Positions 9,149-17,699 of a DNA stretch of 64,000 nucleotides are shown here, piece after piece; position 1 is the first letter of the stretch, and every line of letters starts with the position of its first letter. Below the pieces are notes generated by a model that was not told where the DNA came from, did no database searches, and worked only from the letters and a program-made list of their open reading frames with translations. This DNA is from Cupriavidus alkaliphilus (GTDB taxonomy: Bacteria > Pseudomonadota > Gammaproteobacteria > Burkholderiales > Burkholderiaceae), in contig NZ_FMAD01000007.1 of the NCBI RefSeq assembly GCF_900094595.1, positions 1 to 64,000 on the forward strand, read 5' to 3'. The position numbers and the translations under genes were made by a program.

Positions 9149-9230
9149 GCGGGCACTTCTGCAAACTACGACAGGATGACGGCTTTTGGGTGCACCAAAG
9201 CCGCCCGAACTTGCCTCAGCAAGGTGTTCT

Positions 9231-9378
9231 CCCTCTCCCCGCATGGGGAGAGGGTCGGGGTGAGGGGTGGTTTAGCAACGAGCCAGACCAAGCGGGGCCA
9301 AAGGTTTTTTGAAAACTGCGGCCTTCAGCCTTTGACCCGCCCGCCCTCACCCCCTGCACCTCTCCCGCAGGCGGGAGA
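9231..9378. repeat. Composite inverted-repeat element inside the ABC operon
   Basis: CCCTCTCCCC (9231-9240) and GGGGAGAGGG (9245-9254) form a perfect 10-bp stem around GCAT. GGGGTGAGGG (9257-9266) can pair with CCCTCACCCC (9344-9353) 77 bases away. A third hairpin is TCTCCCGC (9361-9368) with GCGGGAGA (9371-9378). The layout resembles REP-type intergenic repeats of high-GC proteobacteria. It sits between the binding-protein gene and the permeases, where it could stabilise or attenuate the transcript. Confidence 0.75.
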
Positions 9379-9407
9379 AGGGAGCAAACACGCGGGAATG
9401 GGAAGTC

Positions 9408-10613
9408 TTACAGCCGACACCCGCGCGCCGGGTCAGCCAGCGCCTTCACCGCCACCGAGCTGACCTTGTTCTCGCGTCCGTCCACCTTGCGCAGGTAGAA
9501 ATCCTGCACCGGGTTGTGCGCCTTGGACAGCGTGAAGGTGCCGCGCGGGCTGTCGATCCTGGCGCCGCCCATGGCCTTGTACAGGTCGGCCTTGCGCGTC
9601 ATGTCGCCCTTTACCGCGGTCGCGCCGGCCGCCAGCAGCTGCGCGGCATCGTAGCCCTGCACTGCGTACACGTCGGGCTGCAGCTTGTAGGTCTTGGCGT
9701 AGTCCAGGCGGAAGTTCTTGTCGCGCGCGTTGGTCAGACCGTCAGCGTAATGCAGCGTGGTTTCCAGGCCTTGCGCGGCGTTGCCCTGCGCCTCGAGCGT
9801 GCCGTCGGTCAGGAAGCCCGAGCCATACAGCGGGATCTTGTCCTTCAGCCCGGCCGCGGCCCAGTCCTTGACGAACTTGACCGCGCCGCCGCCGGCAAAG
9901 AACACGAACACGGCATCGGGCTTGAGCGACGCCACTTCCGTGATCAGCGCCTGGAACTCGACATTGGGGAACGGCAGGCTCAGCTCCTTCACCACCTTGC
10001 CGCCCTTGGCCTCGAACGCCTCCTTGAAGCCCTTGACCGACTGCTCGCCGGCCGCGTATTTCCAGGTCAGGGTCACCACCTTCTTCAGGCCGCGCTCGCC
10101 CAGCACCTGGCCCATGGCATAGCCCGGCTGCCAGTTCGAGAACGAGGTGCGGAAGATGTTGGGCCCGCACAGCGGCCCGGTGGCCTCGTCGACGCCCGCG
10201 TTCGGAATGATCAGCAGCGTGTTGTTTTCCTTGGCCACCTTGACGATGCCCATCTGCACGCCGGAATGCACCGTGCCGACCACCACGTCGACCTGGTCGC
10301 GCTTGACCAGCTTGGTGGCATTCTCCGGCGCCTTGGCCGGATCGGACTCGTCGTCGACCTTGAAGTATTCGATCTCGCGCCCGCCCAGCTTGCCACCCTG
10401 CTGCTGCACGTACATGCGGAAGCCGTTCTCGATGGCGTTGCCCAGCGCGGCGTAGGTGCCGGTGTACGGCAGCATGAAGCCGACCTTGATCTTGCCGCCG
10501 GCGGGGGCACCGGCCGCGGGGGCCGCGGTCTGCGCGGAAGCGCTGGCCATGGCAAAGACGGTGGCGGCGGCAAGGCAGGCAGGCGCGAGCCTGCGCGATG
10601 GGAAGCGACGCAT
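9408..10613 (-). CDS. Periplasmic substrate-binding protein of the HAAT ABC transporter
   Basis: A 401-residue protein with a signal peptide (about 1-28, ending ASASAQT), then a type I periplasmic binding fold: IKVGFMLPYTGTYAALG, a ligand-facing VVGTVHSGVQMG loop and YAVQGYDAAQLL near the C-terminus. The family (Peripla_BP_6) includes binders of branched-chain amino acids and of aromatic acids such as benzoate. Its position downstream of bclA and the hydrolase supports an aromatic acid ligand. It is the first transporter gene; the permeases follow after the structured spacer. Confidence 0.92.
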   Translation of the reverse strand: MRRFPSRRLAPACLAAATVFAMASASAQTAAPAAGAPAGGKIKVGFMLPYTGTYAALGNAIENGFRMYVQQQGGKLGGREIEYFKVDDESDPAKAPENATKLVKRDQVDVVVGTVHSGVQMGIVKVAKENNTLLIIPNAGVDEATGPLCGPNIFRTSFSNWQPGYAMGQVLGERGLKKVVTLTWKYAAGEQSVKGFKEAFEAKGGKVVKELSLPFPNVEFQALITEVASLKPDAVFVFFAGGGAVKFVKDWAAAGLKDKIPLYGSGFLTDGTLEAQGNAAQGLETTLHYADGLTNARDKNFRLDYAKTYKLQPDVYAVQGYDAAQLLAAGATAVKGDMTRKADLYKAMGGARIDSPRGTFTLSKAHNPVQDFYLRKVDGRENKVSSVAVKALADPARGCRL

Positions 10614-10734
10614 GGTGTCTCCTGGTGGTCAAGCCGGTTGGCTCGCTGGACCGTTGCCGGTCACCCCTGCCCTTGCCACGGGCCCCCGGCGCATCTGGCA
10701 CCGGGAACCCCCGCGCAATCGGCGGGAAGCCGAA

Positions 10735-11571
10735 TTATTTTAGGTTTGAAGTATATGCGTTTATATGCCGAACCGCGGCCAGCGTCAACGGATCTTTTTG
10801 GTCGCGATGGGGCGAATGTCCGCATCGCGCGAGTTTAAGCAAGGTGGTCTGGGGGGCATATCGATGGATACCCTCGATCTGCGCCATGGTGCCGTACTCG
10901 TCGTCCTCGCCCTGCACCGCCAGCACCGGGCATTGGATGCCGGACAGCAACGGCCGCAGGTCCCAGTGGCGGAAATCCGGGTCGAGCCAGATATCGTTCC
11001 AGCCCCAGAAGGCGGAATCGACATCGGCGTGGTGGCGCGCCAGCCGCTCGCGCAGGTCGGTTTCGAGATAGGCCTGGCGCGTCGCCGCGATGCTGCGCAC
11101 CGACAGGTCTTCGACCACGATATGCGGCGCCAGCACGGTGATGCCCGCCACCGCGCGCGGAAAGCTGGCCGCATGGATGAGCGCGATCGAAGCGCCGTCG
11201 CTGTGGCCGAGCAGCCAGGGGGTGCCGCGCGCGCGGCCGGGTCCGATCTCGAGCGCGTCGAACAGCGCGGGCAGCGCCTCGCGCGCCTGCCGGTGCATGA
11301 AATCGGGGCGCCACTTCTCCTTGTGCGGCCGCGGCGTCGAGCGGCCGTAGCCGTAGCGGGAAAACACCAGCCCGCGGTAATCGCCGGCCTCGCAGAACTC
11401 CAGCGGAAAGTCGCGCCACATGCTGATCGAGCCGAGGCCCTCGTGCAGGAACACCACCAGCGGGCGTTGCGCGCGCTCCGGGCGCAGCCACTGGTACTCG
11501 ATCTGGATACTGCGGTTGTCGAACGGGATCTCGACCATGCTGCCGGGCATGGATATCTTTTCTGGTTGCAT
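10735..11571 (-). CDS. Alpha/beta hydrolase of the benzoate cluster
   Basis: A 278-residue hydrolase with the elbow GHSDGAS, an acid in VQGEDDEYG and a histidine in CGHSPHRDQ, so the Ser-Asp-His triad is complete. FLHEGLGSISMWRDFP supplies the oxyanion region. It starts 13 bases after the bclA stop codon and is clearly co-transcribed. Hydrolases of this kind recur in box clusters; hydrolysis of a CoA thioester or of a pathway by-product is plausible but not shown. Start codons at 11571, 11550 and 11538 are all possible because none has a strong ribosome site. Confidence 0.85.
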   Translation of the reverse strand: MQPEKISMPGSMVEIPFDNRSIQIEYQWLRPERAQRPLVVFLHEGLGSISMWRDFPLEFCEAGDYRGLVFSRYGYGRSTPRPHKEKWRPDFMHRQAREALPALFDALEIGPGRARGTPWLLGHSDGASIALIHAASFPRAVAGITVLAPHIVVEDLSVRSIAATRQAYLETDLRERLARHHADVDSAFWGWNDIWLDPDFRHWDLRPLLSGIQCPVLAVQGEDDEYGTMAQIEGIHRYAPQTTLLKLARCGHSPHRDQKDPLTLAAVRHINAYTSNLK

Positions 11572-11584
11572 CGGTTAAGGAAGT

Positions 11585-13198
11585 TCAGCCGCGCGCGGCT
11601 TGCTCGCGCTGGCGCAGGCGGAAGCGCTGGATCTTGCCGGTCGCGGTCTTGGGCAGTTCCGGCACGCATTCGATCTGGCGCGGGTACTTGTACGGCGCCA
11701 GGCGCGACTTGATAAAGGCCTGCAGTTCCGCCGCCATGCCGTCGTGCCATTGCTGGCCGGGACGCAGCACCACGAAGGCCTTGGGCTTGACCAGTTGGTC
11801 GGCATCGGTCACGCCGATCACCGCAGCTTCCAGCACTGCCGGGTGCTGTGCCAGCGCGGCCTCGACCTCGAACGGCGAGACGTAGATACCGCCCACCTTC
11901 AGCATGTCGTCGCTGCGCCCGGCGTAGGTGTAGTAGCCGTCCGCATCGCGCAGGTACTTGTCGCCGCTGCGCGTCCAGGCGCCGACAAAGGTCTCGCGGG
12001 TCTTGTCGCGGTTGCACCAGTACATCAGCGCGGCGCTCGGGCCCTTGATGTAGAGGTCGCCGATCTCGCCCGCGGCGCAGGGCTGGCCCTGCTCGTCGAG
12101 CAGCCTGATTTCGTAGCCGGGGACCGGCACGCCGGTGGTGCCGTAGCGCACCGCGCCCGGCCGGTTCGACAGGAAAATATGCAGCATCTCGGTGGAGCCG
12201 ATGCCGTCGAGGATGTCGCAGCCGAAATGCGCCAGGAAGCGCTCGCCGATATCGCGCGGCAGCGCCTCGCCGGCCGAGGTGCACACGCGCAGGGCCACCT
12301 GCGCGCGCGGCGGCAGCCCGGGCGCGGCCAGCATGCCGGCGTACAGCGTCGGCACGCCGCAGAACACCGTCGGCTTGTGCTCGCACAGCCGTTTGAACAC
12401 GGCCGCGGGCGTGGGGCGTTCGGCCATCAGCACGGTGGTGGCGCCGACCGACATCGGGAAGGTCAGCGCATTGCCCAGCCCGTAGGCAAAGAACAGCTTT
12501 GCGGCGGAGAACACCACGTCGTCCTCGCGGATGCCCAGCACTTGCCGCGCATAGAGGTCGGCGGTATGGAACAGGTTGGCGTGGGTATGCACGGTTCCCT
12601 TGGGCCGGCCGGTGGAGCCGGACGAGTACAGCCAGAACGCCATGTCGTCGGGCCCGGTGCTGGCAGCCGGCGCCGGTGTGCGCGTGCGCGCCAGCATCGC
12701 GCCGACGCTGCACGACGGCGCGGCACCCCCGTGCGGTGCCGCCTGGATCACGGTCGGCGACAGCCCGCTCTTGTCGATCGCGGCCTGCATCACCGGCAGC
12801 AGTGGCTCGGACACCACCACCGCGCGCGCGCCGCTGTGTTCAAGCATGTAGGCGTAGTCGTCCGCGGTCAGCAGGGTATTGACCGCCACCGGCACCACGC
12901 CCGCCAGCAGGCAGCCGAGGAACACCACCGGAAAGTCGACCGTATCCAGCGCGCACAGCAACAAGCGCTCTTCCTGGCGCAAGCCGGCCGCGCGCAGCGC
13001 GCCGGCGAAGCGGCGGGCCCGGTCGTCGAGTTCGGCGTAGGTCAGCGCGGTGGTGTCGTCGCGATAAGCGGTCTTGGCCCCGCGGCCCGCCGCGAGGTTG
13101 CGCGACAGCAGGTCGTCGGCGGCGTTATAGCGTGACGGCAGCGCCGCGATGGCACCAGCGGTGCCGGCCGCGGCCGCGGCAAGGGTGGGGGGCGTCAT
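11585..13198 (-). CDS. bclA: Benzoate-CoA ligase
   Basis: A 537-residue AMP-forming acyl-CoA synthetase. The P-loop-like motif is YSSGSTGRPKG (191-201), followed by FFAYGLGNALTFPMSVGA, GIGSTEMLHIFLSNRPG and YWCNRDKTRETFVG, which are characteristic of benzoate-CoA ligases. The catalytic lysine is in KTATGKIQR (about 522). The start at 13198 (MTPPTLA) has GAGGAG at a good distance. The enzyme converts benzoate, ATP and CoA to benzoyl-CoA, the entry step of the box pathway and probably the co-inducer signal for BoxR. It heads the leftward operon. Confidence 0.93.
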   Translation of the reverse strand: MTPPTLAAAAAGTAGAIAALPSRYNAADDLLSRNLAAGRGAKTAYRDDTTALTYAELDDRARRFAGALRAAGLRQEERLLLCALDTVDFPVVFLGCLLAGVVPVAVNTLLTADDYAYMLEHSGARAVVVSEPLLPVMQAAIDKSGLSPTVIQAAPHGGAAPSCSVGAMLARTRTPAPAASTGPDDMAFWLYSSGSTGRPKGTVHTHANLFHTADLYARQVLGIREDDVVFSAAKLFFAYGLGNALTFPMSVGATTVLMAERPTPAAVFKRLCEHKPTVFCGVPTLYAGMLAAPGLPPRAQVALRVCTSAGEALPRDIGERFLAHFGCDILDGIGSTEMLHIFLSNRPGAVRYGTTGVPVPGYEIRLLDEQGQPCAAGEIGDLYIKGPSAALMYWCNRDKTRETFVGAWTRSGDKYLRDADGYYTYAGRSDDMLKVGGIYVSPFEVEAALAQHPAVLEAAVIGVTDADQLVKPKAFVVLRPGQQWHDGMAAELQAFIKSRLAPYKYPRQIECVPELPKTATGKIQRFRLRQREQAARG

Positions 13199-13482
13199 GT
13201 CTGCACTCCTCGGTGTCGCGCGCCGCGGCCCGCTGCTGACCGGCGGGCGCGCGCCGGCGCCAGGCCAGTCGCTGTTATGGGAACCGGCCGGGTCGCAGCC
13301 GGGATCCGCTTGTTGATGCATTTTATTTCACATCAACTATTATGCAACCAAGGGAATGCACTATAGGACAGGGTTCGCGCTGGCAGCTGCCCGCGGCACC
13401 ACTTGGCGCGACCGTGCTGAACGTATAATGCGCCCCTGCTTTTGCCCGTGCCTGCTTTGGCCGCACCAACCCGACCGACACC
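13199..13482. promoter_or_regulatory. Divergent control region bclA / boxR with TGCA elements
   Basis: This 284-base region separates the leftward bclA operon from rightward boxR. Its central part is AT-rich against the surrounding GC and holds three TGCA elements: ATGCA-N3-TATTTCA-N2-TCAA (13316-13336), TATGCA (13341-13346) and ATGCACTATA (13356-13365). The first and third recur upstream of boxC. BoxR/BzdR-type regulators in Azoarcus are known to bind TGCA-containing repeats and to be released by benzoyl-CoA, so these are the best BoxR operator candidates. Confidence 0.65.
13403..13429 (+). promoter_or_regulatory. Likely boxR promoter
   Basis: A perfect -10 box, TATAAT (13424-13429), lies 54 bases before the boxR start. 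A weak -35, TTGGCG (13403-13408), is 15 bases upstream. The TGCA elements at 13316-13365 sit just upstream, so autoregulation is possible. Confidence 0.5.
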
Positions 13483-14427
13483 ATGCGCCGCGATTCCGCA
13501 CCGCTGCCCGCCGCCAGCACCGAGGCCGACACCCCTGCCGCGCCCGCCGCCAACGCCGAACGCGACCCCTACCTGACCCGGCTGGGCGAGCGCATCCGTT
13601 CGCTGCGCGCCTCGCGCGGCATGTCGCGCAAGGACCTGGCGCGCGGCGCGGCCGTGTCCGAACGCTATCTGGCCAACCTGGAAACCGGCACCGGCAATGC
13701 CTCGGTGCTGCTGTTGCGGCAGGTGGCGCGCGCGCTCGATGTGCCGCTGCCGGTGGTGCTGGCCGAGGTGGACACCCTCAACGGCCAGCAGGCGTCGGAG
13801 TTCGCGCAGATGGTGCAGTGGCTGGCGCAACTGCCCGCCGGCGACCTGGCGCGCGTGCGCGAAGCCTGCCGCCATGCGCTGGCGCCGGAACAGTCCGGCG
13901 ATGCGCGCCACCGCCGCATCGCGCTGATCGGCCTGCGCGGCGCCGGCAAGTCGACGCTGGGGCGCGCGCTCGCGGCCGTGCGCGACGTGCCCTTCGTCGA
14001 ACTGAATGCCGTGATCGAGCAGGAAGCGGGCGCCAGCCTGTCCGAGATCCACTCGCTGTACGGGCAGGCCGCCTATCGCCGCTATGAAATGCGCGCGCTG
14101 GAGCGGACCCTGCGCGAACACGACCGCATGGTGCTGGCCACCCCCGGCAGCCTGGTGTCGGAGCCGGCCACCTTCAACCTGCTGCTGGCGCAGTGCTACA
14201 CCATCTGGGTGCGCACCTCGCCCGAAGAACACATGGCGCGCGTGGTGGCCCAGGGCGACATGCGGCCGATGGAAGGCAACCGCGAGGCCATGGCCGACCT
14301 GCGCCGCATCCTCGAGGCGCGCGCGCCGCTGTATGACCGCGCCGACCTCTCGATCGACACCAGCGGCCAGGACGCCGCGGCCTCGCTGCAGCAACTGCGG
14401 GCCCAGCTGCAGGCCGCGGGCGCCTGA
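13483..14427 (+). CDS. boxR: BoxR: XRE-type regulator with shikimate kinase-like domain
   Basis: A 314-residue regulator. The N-terminal helix-turn-helix (about 31-90: LGERIRSLRASRGMSRKDLA) is of the XRE/Cro class. The C-terminal half (about 143-310) resembles shikimate kinase and has a Walker A motif GLRGAGKST (150-158). This architecture defines BoxR/BzdR, repressors of benzoyl-CoA pathways that use benzoyl-CoA as inducer; the kinase-like domain binds the effector. It lies between bclA and boxC and is divergent from the former. The Ala/Pro-rich first 27 residues are probably disordered. Confidence 0.95.
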   Translation: MRRDSAPLPAASTEADTPAAPAANAERDPYLTRLGERIRSLRASRGMSRKDLARGAAVSERYLANLETGTGNASVLLLRQVARALDVPLPVVLAEVDTLNGQQASEFAQMVQWLAQLPAGDLARVREACRHALAPEQSGDARHRRIALIGLRGAGKSTLGRALAAVRDVPFVELNAVIEQEAGASLSEIHSLYGQAAYRRYEMRALERTLREHDRMVLATPGSLVSEPATFNLLLAQCYTIWVRTSPEEHMARVVAQGDMRPMEGNREAMADLRRILEARAPLYDRADLSIDTSGQDAAASLQQLRAQLQAAGA

Positions 14428-14474
14428 GCCCGCCCCCGGAGCGCGCCGACAAAGACGTTGCACCGCCCGTCTCC

Positions 14475-14516
14475 ATGCACTATATTTCATCAAAAGCCGC
14501 AAGGCACGATAGTGCA
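14475..14516 (+). promoter_or_regulatory. boxC operator: 8-bp inverted repeat TGCACTAT / ATAGTGCA
   Basis: TGCACTAT (14476-14483) and ATAGTGCA (14509-14516) are perfect inverted arms 25 bases apart, just upstream of boxC. The left arm is part of ATGCACTATATTTCATCAA (14475-14493), matching both the 10-mer ATGCACTATA and the longer ATGCA-N3-TATTTCA element of the bclA/boxR region. A repressor dimer pair or looping between the two regions would fit. The ribosome site GGAG follows at 14520-14523. Confidence 0.7.
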
Positions 14517-14530
14517 CTCTGGAGACAGCC

Positions 14531-16228
14531 ATGTCCACGCCGGCAATCGCCCCGCATCACCCCGGCCAGGCAGACGCGCCCGCGCCGGTCACGTTCGAGC
14601 GCCACCCCGACCAGTACCGCCACTGGAAACTGAGCTTCAACGGTCCGATCGCCACGCTGGCGATGGATGTCGATGAAGAAGGCGGCCTGCGTCCGGGCTA
14701 TGCGCTCAAGCTCAATTCCTACGACCTCGGCGTCGACATCGAGCTGCACGACGCTCTGCAGCGCATCCGCTTCGAGCATCCCGAGGTCCGCACCGTGGTG
14801 CTGACCAGCGCGCGCGAGCGCATCTTTTGCTCGGGCGCCAATATCTTCATGCTGGGGCAGTCGTCGCACGCGTGGAAGGTCAACTTCTGCAAGTTCACCA
14901 ACGAGACCCGCAATGCCATCGAGGACGCCAGCCGGCACTCGGGACTGAAGTTCATCGCCGCCTGCAACGGCACCACCGCCGGCGGCGGCTATGAGCTGGC
15001 GCTGGCGTGCGACGAGATCGTGCTGGTCGACGACCGCTCGTCGGCGGTAAGCCTGCCCGAGGTGCCGCTGCTGGGGGTGCTGCCCGGCACCGGCGGCCTT
15101 ACGCGCGTGACCGACAAGCGCCATGTGCGCCGCGACCACGCCGACATCTTCTGCACCACCACCGAAGGCGTGCGCGGCCAGCGCGCCAGGGACTGGAAGC
15201 TGGTCGACGAGGTGGTCAAGCCGGCGCGCTTCGCCGAATACGTGGCCGAGCGCGCCGCGGCGCTGGCGGCCACCAGCGACCGCCCGCAAGGCCACCACGG
15301 CATCACCCTGACGCCGCTGTCGCGCACCGTCGAGCCGGACGGCTATCGCTACGAGACCGTGCGCGTGCATGTCGATGCCAACGCGCGCAAGGCCACGCTG
15401 ACCGTGTTCGGCCCGGACAAGCACCAGCCCGGCGACCTTGCCGGCGTGGTCGCGGCGGGTGCGCAATGGTGGCCGCTGAAGATGGCGCGCGAACTCGACG
15501 ACGCCATCCTGACGCTGCGCACCAACCATCTCGACATCGGCATCTGGGTGCTGAAGACCGATGGCGACCCGGCCGCGGTGCTGGCCGCCGATGCCCTGCT
15601 GCAGGCGCATGCCGGCCACTGGTTCGTGCGCGAGACCCTGGGCATGCTGCGCCGCACGCTGGCACGGCTGGATGTGTCGTCGCGCAGCCTGATCGCGCTG
15701 ATCGAGCCCGATTCCTGCTTTGCCGGCACACTGCTGGAACTGGCGCTGGCCGCCGACCGCAGCTACATGCTGCACCTGCCCGACGCGCCCGACGACGCGC
15801 CGCGCGTGTTCGTCTCGCCGCTCAACTTCGGCCACTACCCCATGCCCAACGGCCAGACCCGGCTGGCCGCGCGCTTCTACGGCGACGAGGCCGCGCTGGG
15901 CCCGGTGCGCGACCACATCGGCGCGCCGCTGGATGCGCTCAGCGCCGATTCGCTCGGCCTCATCACCGCGGCGCCGGACGATATCGACTGGGAAGACGAG
16001 ATCCGCATCGCGCTGGAGGAACGCGCCAGCCTGTCGCCGGATGCGCTGACGGGGATGGAGGCCAACCTGCGCTTCGGCGGCGCCGAGACCATGGAGACCC
16101 GCATCTTCGGCCGGCTCACCGCCTGGCAGAACTGGATCTTCCAGCGCCCCAACGCCGTCGGCGAGAACGGCGCGCTGAAGGTCTTCGGCAGCGGCAACAA
16201 GGCCCGCTTCGACTGGGACCGCGTCTAG
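14531..16228 (+). CDS. boxC: Benzoyl-CoA-dihydrodiol lyase
   Basis: A 565-residue member of the crotonase superfamily that hydrolytically cleaves the ring of 2,3-epoxybenzoyl-CoA to 3,4-dehydroadipyl-CoA semialdehyde and formate. The enoyl-CoA hydratase-like core shows IFCSGANIFML, CNGTTAGGGYELALACDEIV and LPEVPLLGVLPGTGGLTR. The protein is about twice as long as a simple crotonase, as expected for BoxC, with a second crotonase-like half ending in IFQRPNAVGENGALK. It is the first gene of boxCBA and is preceded by GGAG and by candidate BoxR operators. Confidence 0.96.
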   Translation: MSTPAIAPHHPGQADAPAPVTFERHPDQYRHWKLSFNGPIATLAMDVDEEGGLRPGYALKLNSYDLGVDIELHDALQRIRFEHPEVRTVVLTSARERIFCSGANIFMLGQSSHAWKVNFCKFTNETRNAIEDASRHSGLKFIAACNGTTAGGGYELALACDEIVLVDDRSSAVSLPEVPLLGVLPGTGGLTRVTDKRHVRRDHADIFCTTTEGVRGQRARDWKLVDEVVKPARFAEYVAERAAALAATSDRPQGHHGITLTPLSRTVEPDGYRYETVRVHVDANARKATLTVFGPDKHQPGDLAGVVAAGAQWWPLKMARELDDAILTLRTNHLDIGIWVLKTDGDPAAVLAADALLQAHAGHWFVRETLGMLRRTLARLDVSSRSLIALIEPDSCFAGTLLELALAADRSYMLHLPDAPDDAPRVFVSPLNFGHYPMPNGQTRLAARFYGDEAALGPVRDHIGAPLDALSADSLGLITAAPDDIDWEDEIRIALEERASLSPDALTGMEANLRFGGAETMETRIFGRLTAWQNWIFQRPNAVGENGALKVFGSGNKARFDWDRV

Positions 16229-16261
16229 CGCGCCCGCCAGCCCACACAGGAGACACCCCCC

Positions 16262-17686
16262 GTGAGCATCGACTACAGCCAGAAGATCCCCAACAACGTC
16301 AACCTGTCCGACGACCGCGCGCTGCAGCGCGCTCTGGAACACTGGCAACCGGCGTTCCTCGACTGGTGGCGCGACATGGGGCCCGAGGGCTCGCACGACT
16401 TCGAGGTGTACCTGCGCACCGCGGTGTCGGTCGACCCATCCGGCTGGGCGCATTTCGACCACGTCAGGATGCCGGACTACCGCTGGGGCATCTTCCTGCA
16501 GCCGGCCGATCCCGACCGCCGCATCCACTTCGGCGAGCACAAGGGCGAGGCCGCATGGCAGGAGGTGCCGGGCGAGCACCGCGCCAACCTGCGCCGCATC
16601 ATCGTGACCCAGGGCGACACCGAGCCCGCCTCGGTCGAGCAGCAGCGCCACCTCGGGCTGACCGCGCCCAGCCTGTACGATCTGCGCAACCTGTTCCAGG
16701 TCAACGTGGAAGAGGGCCGCCACCTGTGGGCGATGGTGTACCTGCTGCACCGCTATTTCGGCCGCGACGGCCGCGAGGAAGCCGAGGCGCTGCTGGCGCG
16801 CCGTTCCGGCGACCAGGACAACCCGCGCATCCTCGGCGCCTTCAACGAGCGCACGCCGGACTGGCTGTCGTTCTTCATGTTCACCTACTTCACCGACCGC
16901 GACGGCAAGTTCCAGCTGTGCGCGCTGGCCGAGTCCGGCTTCGATCCGCTCGCCCGCACCACGCGCTTCATGCTGACCGAGGAAGCGCACCACATGTTCG
17001 TCGGCGAATCGGGCGTATCGCGCGTGATCCAGCGCACCTGCGAGGTCATGCGCGAGCGCGGCATCGAAGACCCGGCCGAAGTGCGCGCCGCCGGCGTGAT
17101 CGACCTGCCGACCATCCAGCGCTACCTGAACTTCCACTACAGCGTCACCATCGACCTGTTCGGCGCCGACCAGTCGTCTAACGCCGCCACCTTCTACAGC
17201 GCGGGCCTGAAGGGACGCTTCGAGGAAGGCAAGCGCGCCGACGACCATGTGCTCAAGGGCGAGGTCTACCGCGTGCTCGAAGTGCGCGACGGCCGCCTCG
17301 GCGAGCGCGAGGTGCCGATGCTCAACGCGCTCAACGAAGTGCTGCGCGACGACTACATCAAGGACAGCATGGGCGGCGTGGCGCGCTGGAACAAGGTCAT
17401 CGAGAAGGCCGGCATCCCGTTCCGCCTGACCGTGCCGCACAAGGCCTTCAACCGCAGGATCGGCACGCTGGCCAACGTCCATGTCGCGCCCGACGGCAGG
17501 CTGATACCGGAGGCCGAATGGAAGGCCAACGAGCGCGACTGGCTGGCGACCGACGAAGACCGCGCCTTCGTCGCCTCGCTGATGGGCCGCGTCACCGAGC
17601 CCGGCAAGTACGCCAACTGGATTGCCCCGCCGGCGGTGGGCATCAACCGCCAGCCGATGGATTTCGAATACGTGCGCTTCAACTGA
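16262..17686 (+). CDS. boxB: Benzoyl-CoA 2,3-epoxidase subunit BoxB
   Basis: A 474-residue diiron oxygenase component that adds one oxygen atom across C2-C3 of benzoyl-CoA. The two ExxH metal-binding motifs typical of class I diiron enzymes are visible: EGRH (151-154) and EEAH (240-243). Other BoxB segments include [17 protein letters not shown] and [20 protein letters not shown]. The start is GTG at 16262, supported by AGGAG ten bases upstream. It receives electrons from BoxA, encoded 13 bases downstream. Confidence 0.96.
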   Translation: MSIDYSQKIPNNVNLSDDRALQRALEHWQPAFLDWWRDMGPEGSHDFEVYLRTAVSVDPSGWAHFDHVRMPDYRWGIFLQPADPDRRIHFGEHKGEAAWQEVPGEHRANLRRIIVTQGDTEPASVEQQRHLGLTAPSLYDLRNLFQVNVEEGRHLWAMVYLLHRYFGRDGREEAEALLARRSGDQDNPRILGAFNERTPDWLSFFMFTYFTDRDGKFQLCALAESGFDPLARTTRFMLTEEAHHMFVGESGVSRVIQRTCEVMRERGIEDPAEVRAAGVIDLPTIQRYLNFHYSVTIDLFGADQSSNAATFYSAGLKGRFEEGKRADDHVLKGEVYRVLEVRDGRLGEREVPMLNALNEVLRDDYIKDSMGGVARWNKVIEKAGIPFRLTVPHKAFNRRIGTLANVHVAPDGRLIPEAEWKANERDWLATDEDRAFVASLMGRVTEPGKYANWIAPPAVGINRQPMDFEYVRFN

Positions 17687-17699
17687 AACCCGAACCGCC

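Noticed and set aside
10785..12713. Alternative minus-strand frame spanning the hydrolase and bclA as a fused protein
   Set aside because: The translation is Arg/Pro-rich and lacks domains, while the two overlapping frames encode clear, separate enzymes.
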